This document shows, piece by piece, positions 1 through 9,479 of a stretch of 64,000 nt of DNA. Both the position numbers and the translations under genes were made by a program. Source of the stretch: Tulasnella sp. 424. Taxonomy: Eukaryota > Basidiomycota > Agaricomycetes > Cantharellales > Tulasnellaceae. The DNA lies in contig WSUB01000065.1 of assembly GCA_019633425.1 (NCBI GenBank), forward strand, positions 1-64,000, written 5' to 3'. Below the pieces are notes generated by a model. It was not told the origin of the DNA. It saw nothing but the letters and a program-made list of their open reading frames with translations, and did no database searches. The stretch's first letter is position 1; each line of letters begins with the position of its first letter.

Positions 1-2368
1 TCGGAAGCGCGACTGGGATAGAGTCGGTGGGGTCATCGAGGGTTGGAGAAGGGGGAGAATCGTCGAGAATCGCGTAGCTGCCGTCGTCGTCGAGAGGAAG
101 ATCTGCCGCAATGGGACTGGGAGTCGTATTTTCGTAGAAAGTGACGTCGCGCGTGGTGTAAACGTGGTTCTTAATCGGGTCGAGGATTTCGTAGGCTTTC
201 GCGTCGTCGCTGAAACCTACAAAGAAACCCTGACGGGCGCGATCGTCCCACTTCTTCTTCTTTTCGTCCGGATTTCCGTAATAGACAGGTGAACCGAATA
301 CGCGAAGGTTCCCAACATCCGGAACAGATCCCCAAAACATCTCGAACGGAGTCTTCCAACCAAGAAACTTCTTCGGCGTGCGGTTGTGAAGATAGGCGGC
401 GTGTTTTGTCGCGTAGGGCCAACAACGTTCAGGGAGTCGTGCGTCCCTGAGCATCGTCCGAGCCTTCCCAATGATAATGCCGTTCATGCGCTCCGCTTTG
501 CCGTTCTGAGCTGGCGTGTGAGGGGCTGAAGTCTGATGGACGATCCCCTTGGAGTTGGTAAGCGCTGAAAATTCGTCGTTCTTGAATTCGCCGCCGTTGT
601 CGGTTCGGATCGTTTTGATAGCGTACTTGGTGTGGTTCTCGATGAATGCGACGAGTTTCTTAAATCGGCCAATGGTTTCGGACTTCTCGTGGAGGTAATA
701 GCTGAAGATGAAGTCGGAGCAGTCGTCCGTCCAAAAGTTGGTGTACTTCTCCCGGTTGTACCCAACAGTCTTCATCGGACCACATAAATCGGAGTGGACG
801 AGCTCTATAGGTGTCTTTCGACGTGTCTTCTCATCGGTGGGCATAGGGAGCTTCCTGTGCATCCCCATCTCACAGCTGCCGCAGTCCGCGACTTCGGCAT
901 CACGAAAATATTCGACACCCTTCACGGCGGTTCCTTCGCCGATCTTCTTCATCGTCTCGTACCCTGGATGGCCCATCCGCCGGTGCCATAGAGTATTCGT
1001 TGCTGACGCTGCAGCTGCTTCCGCGATATTAAATCCAGGGTCGAGTCTAAGCTGGTATAGAGAGTCCTTCTCTTCCGCGCAGGCAACAACGGTATTGCCG
1101 TTTCGGATCGTAACCTCCTTGCCCTTAAAGCGAATGTCGAGACCCTTCTCCGTCATTCAGCGAACAGAGACAAGGTTCTTGGCGAGTCCAGGGACGTAGA
1201 GTGTGTTGGTGAGGATACCGATCTTGGTTTTGCCTTCAACCGTAAAAGGGAGCTTGACATCGCCTTTGCCGACGGCTTCGAGGAAGCTACCATCGGCAAC
1301 GCGGACAGACATAGGAGTGGCCAGGGGGATGATCGACATGAAAAGGGATTCTTCGCGGCACATGTGGTGAGAAGCGCCCGAGTCTAAGATGAAACCAAAA
1401 GCGTCTTTGACCTCAGTCATTGACGTCGCGTTTGCCGCCTCGGCGACAAAGGTCTGAACTGGACCGTATCCAGCTGCGGCAGCGTTGGCGTTCCCATTGC
1501 CAGTATTCGCTCCGCCATCAGAACCTCTTCCTCGTTGGTTTCCACCTCCTCGGCCTCCTCGACCACGCCATCCACGGCCACCGCGTCCACCGCGTCCACC
1601 GCGGTTCCCATTATACTTCGGAGGGTTCAAGTTCTGCCCTGGCTTCGAGCACGAAGCATCTCCCCGGCGATGTCCGGCCATTCCGCAGTCCCAACAGGCG
1701 TTCCTAGGGCGCTGATTCTGAGACTGAGCGGCGAAGAAAGCTTGCCCTGTGGCTTCTTGATCAGCGTTAAGCTTTCGCATAGCTTCATGTGATTGGATAC
1801 GTTGTGTAACGAGTTCGAGCGACAATTCTTGTCCGCTATTGCCGAGCGATTCCTTGAATACGCTCCAGGACTTCGGTAACGAGTTGAGTAGGAGAATCGC
1901 GAGGGTCGAATCGGGGAATTTCGGTTCTTGCTCCTTGAGCTGATGTGCGAGATCTCCGAACTGAACAATGTAGTCCTTGGCACTCTCTCCTTCCTTCATC
2001 CGAAGGTTGAATAAACGTTGTTGAATGATGGTGGCGTTTTCTGACGATTTGCTGTCGTATAGCTTCTTCAGGGTCTTCCACACTTCTAGCGCGGTCTTGC
2101 AAGGTCGGATATGCGAATACAAGACAGGGTCTACGGTAAGACAGAGTTGCGCATATGCTGGCTTCTCCACGGTATCGATCCACTTCTTCTTGTCGTCCTC
2201 CGACGCGTCCGCGGCTGGTGCTGACCCTTCGGTGATAGCCCTCGTGAGTCCCCTTACATCCAAAACAATGCCGATAGCGAAAGCCCAATCACGATAGTTG
2301 GGTACGGGTTTATTGGTGAGCTTCGGCACAGAATCGAAGAGTCGAGAAAGAGTTTTGGTGTCTGCCAT
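1..2368 (-). mobile_element. Ty1/copia retrotransposon, gag to integrase part (5' part; pol continues past the window edge)
   Basis: Minus-strand open frame from the ATG at 2368; the frame stays open upstream to 2524 but without an ATG. In order it shows a UBN2-type gag (FNLRMKEG), a glycine/arginine-rich tract at about 1510-1630, a CCHC zinc knuckle (CWDCGMAGH), the aspartic protease motif DSGASHHM at about 1380, then GAG-pre-integrase (LWHRRMGHPG) and the integrase core with HSDLCGP, RTDNGGEF and NGKAERMN. An in-frame TGA at about 1157 separates protease from integrase; the same frame then stays open to position 1. Reverse transcriptase and RNase H would lie beyond the window. The gag-pol order with integrase before RT is that of copia, not gypsy. 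The stop means this copy is probably defective unless it is read through. Confidence 0.93.
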
Positions 2369-2572
2369 GTGGTTACGATTAGGGGTAGGGCGTGTGACGG
2401 GTTCAGTGACTGGGGAACCAGGAGCGGAGGGAGGAAGTGAAGGAAGCGGAGGTGAAGGTGGATTAGGTAAAGAGTCAAGAGACCACTGAGATGGAGAGGG
2501 ATACGATGACGGGAGCGGCGTCAAATCGGAGTCGGATTGTGAAGACAGTGTAACGAGATTATAGCGTGGACA

Positions 2573-2586
2573 CTGGGCCCATAACC
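2573..2586 (-). promoter_or_regulatory. Retrotransposon primer-binding site (half-tRNA initiator Met type)
   Basis: The plus strand reads ctgggcccataacc, which is the anticodon arm of eukaryotic initiator tRNA-Met. On the element's strand this is complementary to the tRNA, and it directly abuts the LTR end (tgttag at 2587). Drosophila copia and yeast Ty5 are known to prime from such an internal half-tRNA site. This fixes both the element's orientation and the LTR boundary. Confidence 0.8.
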
Positions 2587-2900
2587 TGTTAGAAGAGAGT
2601 GCTCAGTGATATTGCAATCGACTAATGTATATTATATAAGCACCTGTTAGAAGAGAGTGCTACGATACAGAGAGCGGGTCAGGACAGGTGCGAGAAGGAA
2701 AGAACAGGAAGGGGGCATACCTCAGTGATATTGCAATCGACTGAGGTATCCGTACACAGAGAGGTCTACAGTATAAGGGGAAAAAGACGAGTCCAAACAT
2801 ATGGAGAAAAAGACCAACTGAATGGACGTTACAAACAAGCATTAAGAAGTAGACGAGTCGGGAGAGAAACACAACACAATAGAAAATAAACAAACGAGAT
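2587..2900 (-). repeat. 5' LTR of the copia element (outer boundary not resolved)
   Basis: The LTR begins TGTTAGAAGAG at 2587, next to the primer-binding site. On the minus strand it contains a TATA-like stretch (TTATATAATATA, about 2626-2641) that would drive the element. Two blocks occur twice: the 17-mer starting tgttagaagag at 2587 and 2645, and a block starting ctcagtgatattgc at about 2603 and 2721. This suggests an internal duplication or a nested solo fragment. I could not find the outer ...CA end; the end coordinate is approximate. Confidence 0.5.
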
Positions 2901-3219
2901 ATTAGACGCCGGTCTCGGCATCGACCGGCTTGGATTGATCGCTGACACCGTGGTTCGGTGGATTCAAGGTTGATTTGAACTCCGCGAATCAGCGGCCAGC
3001 AGCGGGCGGTGCATTTGATGGAGGATCACCAGGTCCGGCAGTGAGGAGCTCAAAAAGTGCGATGGACGCGTCGGTTAGATTAGCTATGACGTCGATGGCG
3101 AAGGAGCCAGAAAGTTGACGCTGTTGTTATGCCCGCACAGCCGAGTATGCCTGATCCGGAGTTGTTCAACTCGGCTGGTACCGCTGGACCGGCCAAGCTT
3201 GGTCGTGGTGCTAAACGCC

Positions 3220-3715
3220 GAAAGTCACACTAGAATCATCTCCATCGGCCTCCACCAAACCTCCACCTCCACCCCATCACTATTCAACCCTTCCCTGAAC
3301 ATCCTTGTTGTCGATGCCGATGGCTTGGCGGGCAAGCTGATGACTCGAATGTTGAGGCGGAACGGATCTGCCGTGCAGACTGCTGACAACGGCAGGCCTG
3401 CACTTGAAATGGCGATCACTGCGAAGAATCCGTTCACTTGGGATTCAGCCTCGCCGCCGACAAATACCAAGTCTAACGGAGGGGCGGTGCCTGCCCCTTA
3501 AGGCTTGCAGGAGATGGGACTCAAGTACGACGTGATCGTTTTGGATAACTACATGCCGGCGATGAACGGTGTCTATACGGTTCAACGGCTGAGACCGATG
3601 AAGAGGAAGTATTTTGTTGTGGGCGTGACCGGAAACGCGTTGAAAGAAGACTAGGAGGAGTATTTGGATGCTGGGGTTGACGCGTATGTTCCGCCCGTAG
3701 CCTGTTCCGTGTAGA
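3220..3715 (+). pseudogene. Relic of a response-regulator receiver domain (hybrid histidine kinase C-terminus)
   Basis: The reading frame gives NILVVDADGLAGKLMTRML, then YDVIVLDNYMPAMNG with the phospho-acceptor Asp, then VGVTGNALKED, the receiver-domain Thr region. This matches the C-terminal REC module of fungal hybrid histidine kinases. It is broken: TAA at 3499-3501 and TAG at about 3652 are in frame, and the conserved Lys region has become VDAYVPPV. No kinase or ATPase domain is recognisable upstream, where the copia LTR lies. It is probably a decayed fragment whose 5' part was lost or interrupted. Confidence 0.7.
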
Positions 3716-4067
3716 TATCGACCTTTTTCCCGCTGACCTTAATATTGGTTTCCTAACTTATTCTGTTACATACGTATTCGTTTTCATCATTTCTGCAAAG
3801 ATATGCGTTTCTTGGATCTCACTATGAACGAACGTGGTTTATATTCTTGCGTCCTTTTGCGTTGTTGCTTCTCGCTCCGCGTTCCACGATTCTTTAAATT
3901 GCTTCTTTGGGTTGTTCTTGGCGGATTCTTGTGTCGTTTCATCTCCCCTGGCTTATTCATTTACGCATCTCTTGTGACGTAAACTAGTGGGAGAAGAAAT
4001 TTTTTGGCCAGCCATCTCATCCCACTCTCCACTTGACCGTTTTGAACCGTATAAAATTTAGCTCGAC
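3716..4067. other. Intergenic region upstream of kinase-TPR gene A
   Basis: T-rich and C-rich sequence without a convincing open frame. A TATA-like ataaaattta lies at 4051-4060, only 8 bases before the ATG of gene A, so it may not be the functional TATA. Confidence 0.4.
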
Positions 4068-7000
4068 ATGGCGGACAGCTTCTTGACTCGATCCACAAGA
4101 ACTGAAAGCCAAAGCAAGGCTGTAAGTCTTCCCCATACATAAAAGCGGAAGTAGGCGCTAACGTGGGACCTGAAGCGGGAGATTCTCGACGGATTGGTCT
4201 GGCACCGAATCGATCCTAGTAGAATCAAAATGATAGATTCGAAACCACGTGCAAAAGGCGGACAAGGCACTATTGTTGTTGGAACTAGAATTGCGGCTCC
4301 TGAAGCAGTCACGAGATGGGTGCCTGAGCAATTCCTGAAAATGTTCTTTGAGAGAAAATTAGCAATAAAGAAGCTCGAATGGAATCGTGAAGTTGCCGAA
4401 GCATCGGCAAAGTTTTTCAATGTATGGTTGTGTTCATGTGTTGCTCCCACTGTTCTAATTGCCCCCCGTCACACCAGTCTTTCGTCAATGAGCTCAGAAT
4501 AATGGCGAATCTTTCTCACCCCAACATTGTCGAATTCGGCGGTTTTGTCGAGGACATGGAGAAGGGCGACGCTTGGATCGTTTTGCCTTGGGAAGAAAAC
4601 GGAAACGTTCGAGAGTTTCTGGCGTCAGGCGAGTGGGACGTTCCCGAGCGTTTGGCCTTGGTAGGCGTGTATCGTGCGGGCCAGTAATGGTGAGAGATAT
4701 TAATGAATCATCGACTTAGATTCAAGATGTAGCCAATGGGGTGGAGTACTTACACACGAGACAACCTCCGATCTGCCACGGCGACCTCAAGTCGGTGAGT
4801 ACGTCAAGCAGTTGTTCGAGATGCTGTGCACTGATCGACCGGTGTTCAGATGAACATCCTAGTCAGCTCCTCGTACCATGCAGTAATCACGGATTTCGGA
4901 TCCGCGCGGACCAAAGGAAACGTCGACCCAAAGACGGAGGATAGTGGCTCGGAGCCACCGCGCCGAGTACCTATCGAGGACATTGTCCAAAAATTGCTAT
5001 CTCCAATAATCAAATTCAACCGGTCCACCTTGGAGCTCACTTTGACGGGACCTGGGTATACCCTGCGTTGGACGGCCCCAGAGGTGTTGAGCAGCGGGGT
5101 GCAAGATTTACCCAGCGATATGTGGGCTCTCGGTTGGATCTGCTGGGAGGTAAGCACGCAATAGGCTGGAGGTGCTCCACCGCCGTCTGCTCATATGCAC
5201 TACTATGCTTTAGATCGTCACCGGGAAAATCCCATTCGAGGAACTCCGTGCCATAGGACCGATTGTATCGAAAGTTGTTAAAGGCAAATTGCCAGCGATC
5301 CGGGAGGACGCCGACCTGTCCCATATTCTCGAGCTGTGCAGTTTAATGATGGATTGTTGGATGTCGAAACCAGGGGAGAGGATGGATGCTTCGACTTTTC
5401 AGCGAAAGGTTGGCTTTATGGTGAGTGTGTTTATGGATGACCACATCATCGATTGTTAAACAAGCGGCGGATCAGCCATCTGCGATCCCTTCGGCCAATA
5501 GATCCGGCGGTGCGAAGGTACGGCCCGCACGGTTGTTGTATGCGCTAGGCACAATGTATCGGCGTCAGAATAATACCGTGGAGGCCGAGTTCCACTACCA
5601 GTCTGCCATCGAGGTTGCGACTCGAACGAAGGACGATATGGCGAAGGCGCGCGCGTTGTCCGGCCTGGGGAATATCTACGGCACTCAATCGAAGAATCGA
5701 GAAGCGGAGAAGGCTTTCCTGGAAATGCACGACATCCACTCTCGCATCTGGAACGTCCCGGGCGTGGCGGACGCGTTGCTCGACCTGGGGAGTATCTATG
5801 GCGCTCAATCGAAGAATCGAGAGGCGGAGAGGGCTTTCATGAAAGCGCACGAGATCCACTCTCGCATCGGGAGCGACCTGGGTGCGGCGAACGCGTTGAA
5901 TTGCCTGGGGAATATCTATCGCGATCAGTCGAGGTATCGAGAGGCGGAGAAGGCATCCATAGAAGCGCACGAAATCCACTCCCGCATCGGGAACGACCAG
6001 GGTGTGGCAAACGCGTTGAACGGCCTGGGTCATATCTATCGCATTCAGTCGAAGTACCAAGAGGCGGAGAAGGCTTTCATGGAAGCGCACGAGATCCACT
6101 CTCGCATCGGGGACGACCTGGGTGTGGCGAACGCATTGGTCTGCCTGGGTCATATCTATGGCGCTCAATCGAAGCATCGAGAGGCGGAGAAGGCTTTCAT
6201 GGAATCGCACGAGATCCAGTCTCGCATCGGGCACAGCTTCGGTGCGGCAAACGCGTTGAACGGCCTGGGTCGGATCTATCGCGCTCAGTTGAAGACTCGA
6301 GAGGCGAAGAAGGCTTTCACGGAAGCCCACCATATCCACTCTCGCATCGGGCACGACCATGGTGTGGCCGACGCGTTGCGCCATCTGGGAGAGATCTACC
6401 TCATTCAGTCGAGCTATCGAGAGGCGGAAAAGCTTTTAAAGCAAGCGCACGAGATCCACTCTCGCATCGGGGACGACCTTGGTGTAGCGAACGCGTTGCG
6501 CCTCTTAGGGCACACCTATGGCGTTCAGTCGAGGAATCGCGAGGCAGAGAACGCTCTCAAAGCCGCTCACACGGTCTACTCTCGCATTGGGCACACCCTC
6601 GGTACCGACAACGCATCCCGTAGCCTTGCAATCCTCTCTAGCAGCCATAAAAGACACAACGCCGTCGAGGCGTCTCCCCTCCAAGCAACTGCTTCTTGCA
6701 ACCCGGATGACGCGAGTGACAGCAGAGCCAGAAAGCTACTAGTCCTTGGGGAAGACTATCAGGCGCAGTGCCGATACTCCGACGCCGAGGAGGCTGTCAC
6801 CGAAGCCCTTGCCATATTTATCATGACCGCCAACGAAAAAGGTCAAGCGGACGCTTCGCTACTTTTGGCAAAGATCTTCTTCAAGTCTCAATCACGACAC
6901 AACGAAGAAAAAGAAAAAGAGGCCCTCGTTCAAGCCGAAGCTGCATTGGCTCAAATTGGCCGTGATGGAGTTTGCGCAGCGACCTTGGATCGGGTCGGCG

Positions 7001-7314
7001 ACACCCACCTCGCGCAGAGCGAGTACGACGAAGCGAAGAAGTACCTTCTCGCTCAAGCGATATTCTCGAGTCTGAACGATGTTCGCCGTGAAGCTACCGA
7101 GTTGCTCGGTGTGTCATACTGTCGCCAGAGTCGACAGGAATGCTTTGCCGAAGCGCGCGTCGCATATGCCAGGGTTGTCAACGAAGAGGGTGAAGTCAAG
7201 GTCTTGGATGAACTGGTGAAGGCGTATGCTCTGCGACGCAAATTCGTTAATTTTTTGCCTCTTTTCTGTCTTATCTTGGTATCATGTTTATCGTACATAT
7301 ACCGGTCAATCTAG
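4068..7314 (+). CDS. Kinase-TPR fusion protein A
   Basis: Seven exons: 4068-4121, 4176-4421, 4478-4660, 4720-4794, 4850-5149, 5214-5420 and 5476-7314. All phases fit and give about 967 residues. Residues 1-350 are a tyrosine-kinase-like domain with all key motifs: Gly loop KGGQGTIVVG, VAIK lysine (KLAIKKLEW), HGDLKS|MN catalytic loop, DFG (ITDFGSAR) and APE (WTAPEV). A 55-nt intron joins the kinase (KVGFM) to a TPR domain of about eight 40-residue units of the type ANALNGLGxIYxxQSKxREA. Gene B has the same exon layout. The last residues diverge from B after YALRRK and turn hydrophobic (FVNFLPLFCLILVSCLSYI), so the 3' end looks truncated or frameshifted. Probably a cytoplasmic signalling or sensing kinase; substrate and ligand unknown. 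Confidence 0.85.
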
Positions 7315-8110
7315 AATTACAACACACATGAAACTGCAGAGGAGAGACAAAGTTGATCCTCGCGGGGATGTCTAGAGCATTAGGGCTGTATAAATAGACG
7401 CTTTACGGACGCGTTGTATGACAAAATATTTGGCTCCGTGCGATATCAAGGGCGGAATACAGAGACAGGTAGCTTCGGTAGGAGTCTTGTAAGGGGGTAG
7501 TCTTCATTGAGGCAGGCAATGTTTAGTGCGGGGGTGTTAGAAGGATGTAGAGTTGGGGTGGAGTGATTAGATGATGTACATGTTTTGTACTGGAGTATTC
7601 CCCATATATATGGACAGTGAGCCTGGAGAAAAGAGAAAAGAAGGAGAAGGAAGAAAAGAAGAGAAGAGGAAGAAAGGCAATGTACGTGTTAAGGTTAATA
7701 GACAGAGAGGAGAAGTAGAACACGTAGAGGAGGAATATAAAAGTAGGCCACCAGGAGTGTACTTGATAAGGAGATCAGGAAACGCAAAGATACGAGGAGA
7801 AGGGCGTCGATGATTGGTGTGGACAGAAGGCAAAGGGAGGAGGGTGGGCTGTGAAACGGAGCGGGGTAGGTGAACAAGCTCGCAGCAAGGGGAGGGTGTT
7901 ACCGTTGGAGGCCACTTTGGGAGGTGTGTACCGGGTTTGTTCCTCGGAGCAGTGCCTTTTGTTGCTGTCGTTTGCTGCCTCTCGCCGGCTCAGTGGAGTT
8001 GTCAGAGGTATGGAGGGTGAAGCGTCGCGTTTCTCGGTGAGGGGGATCGGGGTTGGATAGCAGTACTATGCTCAGTTGCATCAAGTTGAAAGTTTTGATC
8101 GACTACGAGT
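7315..8110. other. Intergenic region with a purine-rich tract
   Basis: No gene recognised. A strongly purine-biased plus-strand stretch (about 7620-7790, GA-rich) gives long but low-complexity open frames on both strands. A possible TATA (catatatatgg) lies near 7603. Confidence 0.4.
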
Positions 8111-8111
8111 T

Positions 8112-8277
8112 TTCTAGCGCCTTCCGTAGCCACGTGCGCTGGTTGATGTACCTTGAGCGGAAAAGGAGATAGTGTTTGACCGTCTCCTTCCTGTCTCTGC
8201 AGGCCGCGCAGATTGCCCGCTCTTTCCTGGTGAACCTATGGAGATAATCCTTGAAAGCCACGTGGCCTGCCCTTAGC
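8112..8277 (-). mobile_element. 3' tail of a non-LTR (LINE, Tad-like) retrotransposon ORF2
   Basis: The minus strand reads AGHVAFKDYLHRF, then CAACRDRKETVKHYLLF, then SRYINQRTW and a stop. This is the C-terminal end of fungal LINE ORF2, after RNase H: a short helix followed by a CxxC...H...C zinc finger. The fourth ligand is lost (FRSRY where ECPRY-like sequence is usual). Only about 55 residues remain; it abuts the truncated kinase at 8273. Confidence 0.6.
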
Positions 8278-8924
8278 TGAACGATGGTGCTGCACCCTCT
8301 TCGGGAGCGGGGAGCGGATCGGTGACGTAGTCATCCCTAAACACACTCCCCGTGAAGCCAGCCTTTCGCCGAAACATCGAAGCATCTATATTCTCCCCTG
8401 ATTTCGACATCCAACAATCCATCATTAAACTGCACAGCTCGAGAATATGGGACAGGTCGGCTTCCTCCCAGATCGCCGGCAACTTTGCTTGAACAACATT
8501 CGATACAATCGGTCCTACAGCACGAAGTTCTTCAAATGGGATTTTACCGGTCACAATCTAAAGCATAGTAGTGCATGTGAGCAGACGGCGGCCGAAATCC
8601 TCAAGCCCATTGCGTCCTTGCGTCCTAGCTATGTATCTAACCGAGAGCCCACATATCGCTCGATAAATTTTGCACCTCGCTCCTCAACACCTCCGGAGCC
8701 GTCCAACGCAAAGTATACCCAGGTCCTGTCAAAGTAACCTCCGAGGTGGAGCGGTCGAATTTGATCTTTGGAGACAGCAATTCTTCGACAAGGTCGTCGT
8801 TAGCTACTTGGCCTGTCGGCTCGGAGCCAGCATCCTCTGTCTTTGGGTCGACGTCTCCTTTAGTCCGAGCCGTTCCAAAATCCGTGATCGCTGCGCGGTA
8901 GGACGAGTTGACTAGGATGTTCAT
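8273..8924 (-). pseudogene. Kinase C-lobe fragment of the kinase-TPR family
   Basis: The minus strand encodes MNILVNSSYRAAITDFGTAR, the activation segment to WTAPEV and SSDMWALG. After an intron it continues with TGKIPFEELRAVGPIVSNVV, CSLMMDCW and RRKAGF. It is closely similar to exons 5 and 6 of genes A and B, including the intron position. The N-lobe, the HGDLKS exon and the TPR domain are absent. The end reads FRDDYVTDPLPAPEEG to a stop beside a LINE tail. It is a partial duplicate lying between A and B. Confidence 0.85.
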
Positions 8925-9479
8925 CTGAACACCGGTCGATTAGCGCCACGTTACCGCTGAGATATCTTGAGAGCCGCGCTTGCGTTTGGAACGGACCCGC
9001 CGAAAGAAACCAAAGCACATATCGGCACACACTCACTTAAAGCCGCCGGTAACACGTGAAGGGATGGATCGAGTGATTAGAGAGTATCTCAAGGTGGGCA
9101 GGTACAGCACAAGTCAAAATCTCCGAGTAGAGATGATGTCACACGAGAGAAGGAACACTTCGTCACACGTGACAAAGTTGCCAAGTTGGAAGTGAACGTT
9201 GACGAAGGGGCGAAACATTGTTCCGTCCAAAAGATGTAATAGAACAACAAGCGCACGTGAAGATAGCCATAGAACACGGGAGAAAGAGCAACAATGTCGA
9301 CGAGACCACGATAAAGAGCGAGACTGTCAGAGACATTGCTTGAAGAGTTGGTGAATCGCCTGGAAACGACTCTCATTAGTCCCAGAAGCAGACGAGCAGC
9401 GTGCTACAACACGGATACCCACCTGATCATAAAGCGGCCTGCATTAGTTACGACCCGAATAGACTTGCCAAAAGCGGTC
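8925..9479. other. Intergenic region between the kinase fragment and gene B
   Basis: No feature recognised. A minus-strand frame at 9089-9376 has no family resemblance I can identify; this stretch is the 3' flank of gene B. Confidence 0.35.

Noticed and set aside
1417..1792. Open frames over the Gly/Arg-rich gag tract on both strands
   Set aside because: Low-complexity shadow frames of the retrotransposon gag gene.
5545..6384. Long antisense frame over the gene A repeats (and similar ones over gene B)
   Set aside because: Same cause: 120-bp periodicity keeps an antisense frame open. The sense frame encodes clear TPR units.
4068..7314. Considered as an NLR with NB-ARC or NACHT domain
   Set aside because: No P-loop nucleotide-binding motif or other NB-ARC signature lies between kinase and TPR; the kinase joins the repeats directly.
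7571..7813. 80-codon Glu/Lys/Arg-rich frame
   Set aside because: Arises from a purine-rich tract; composition alone explains it.
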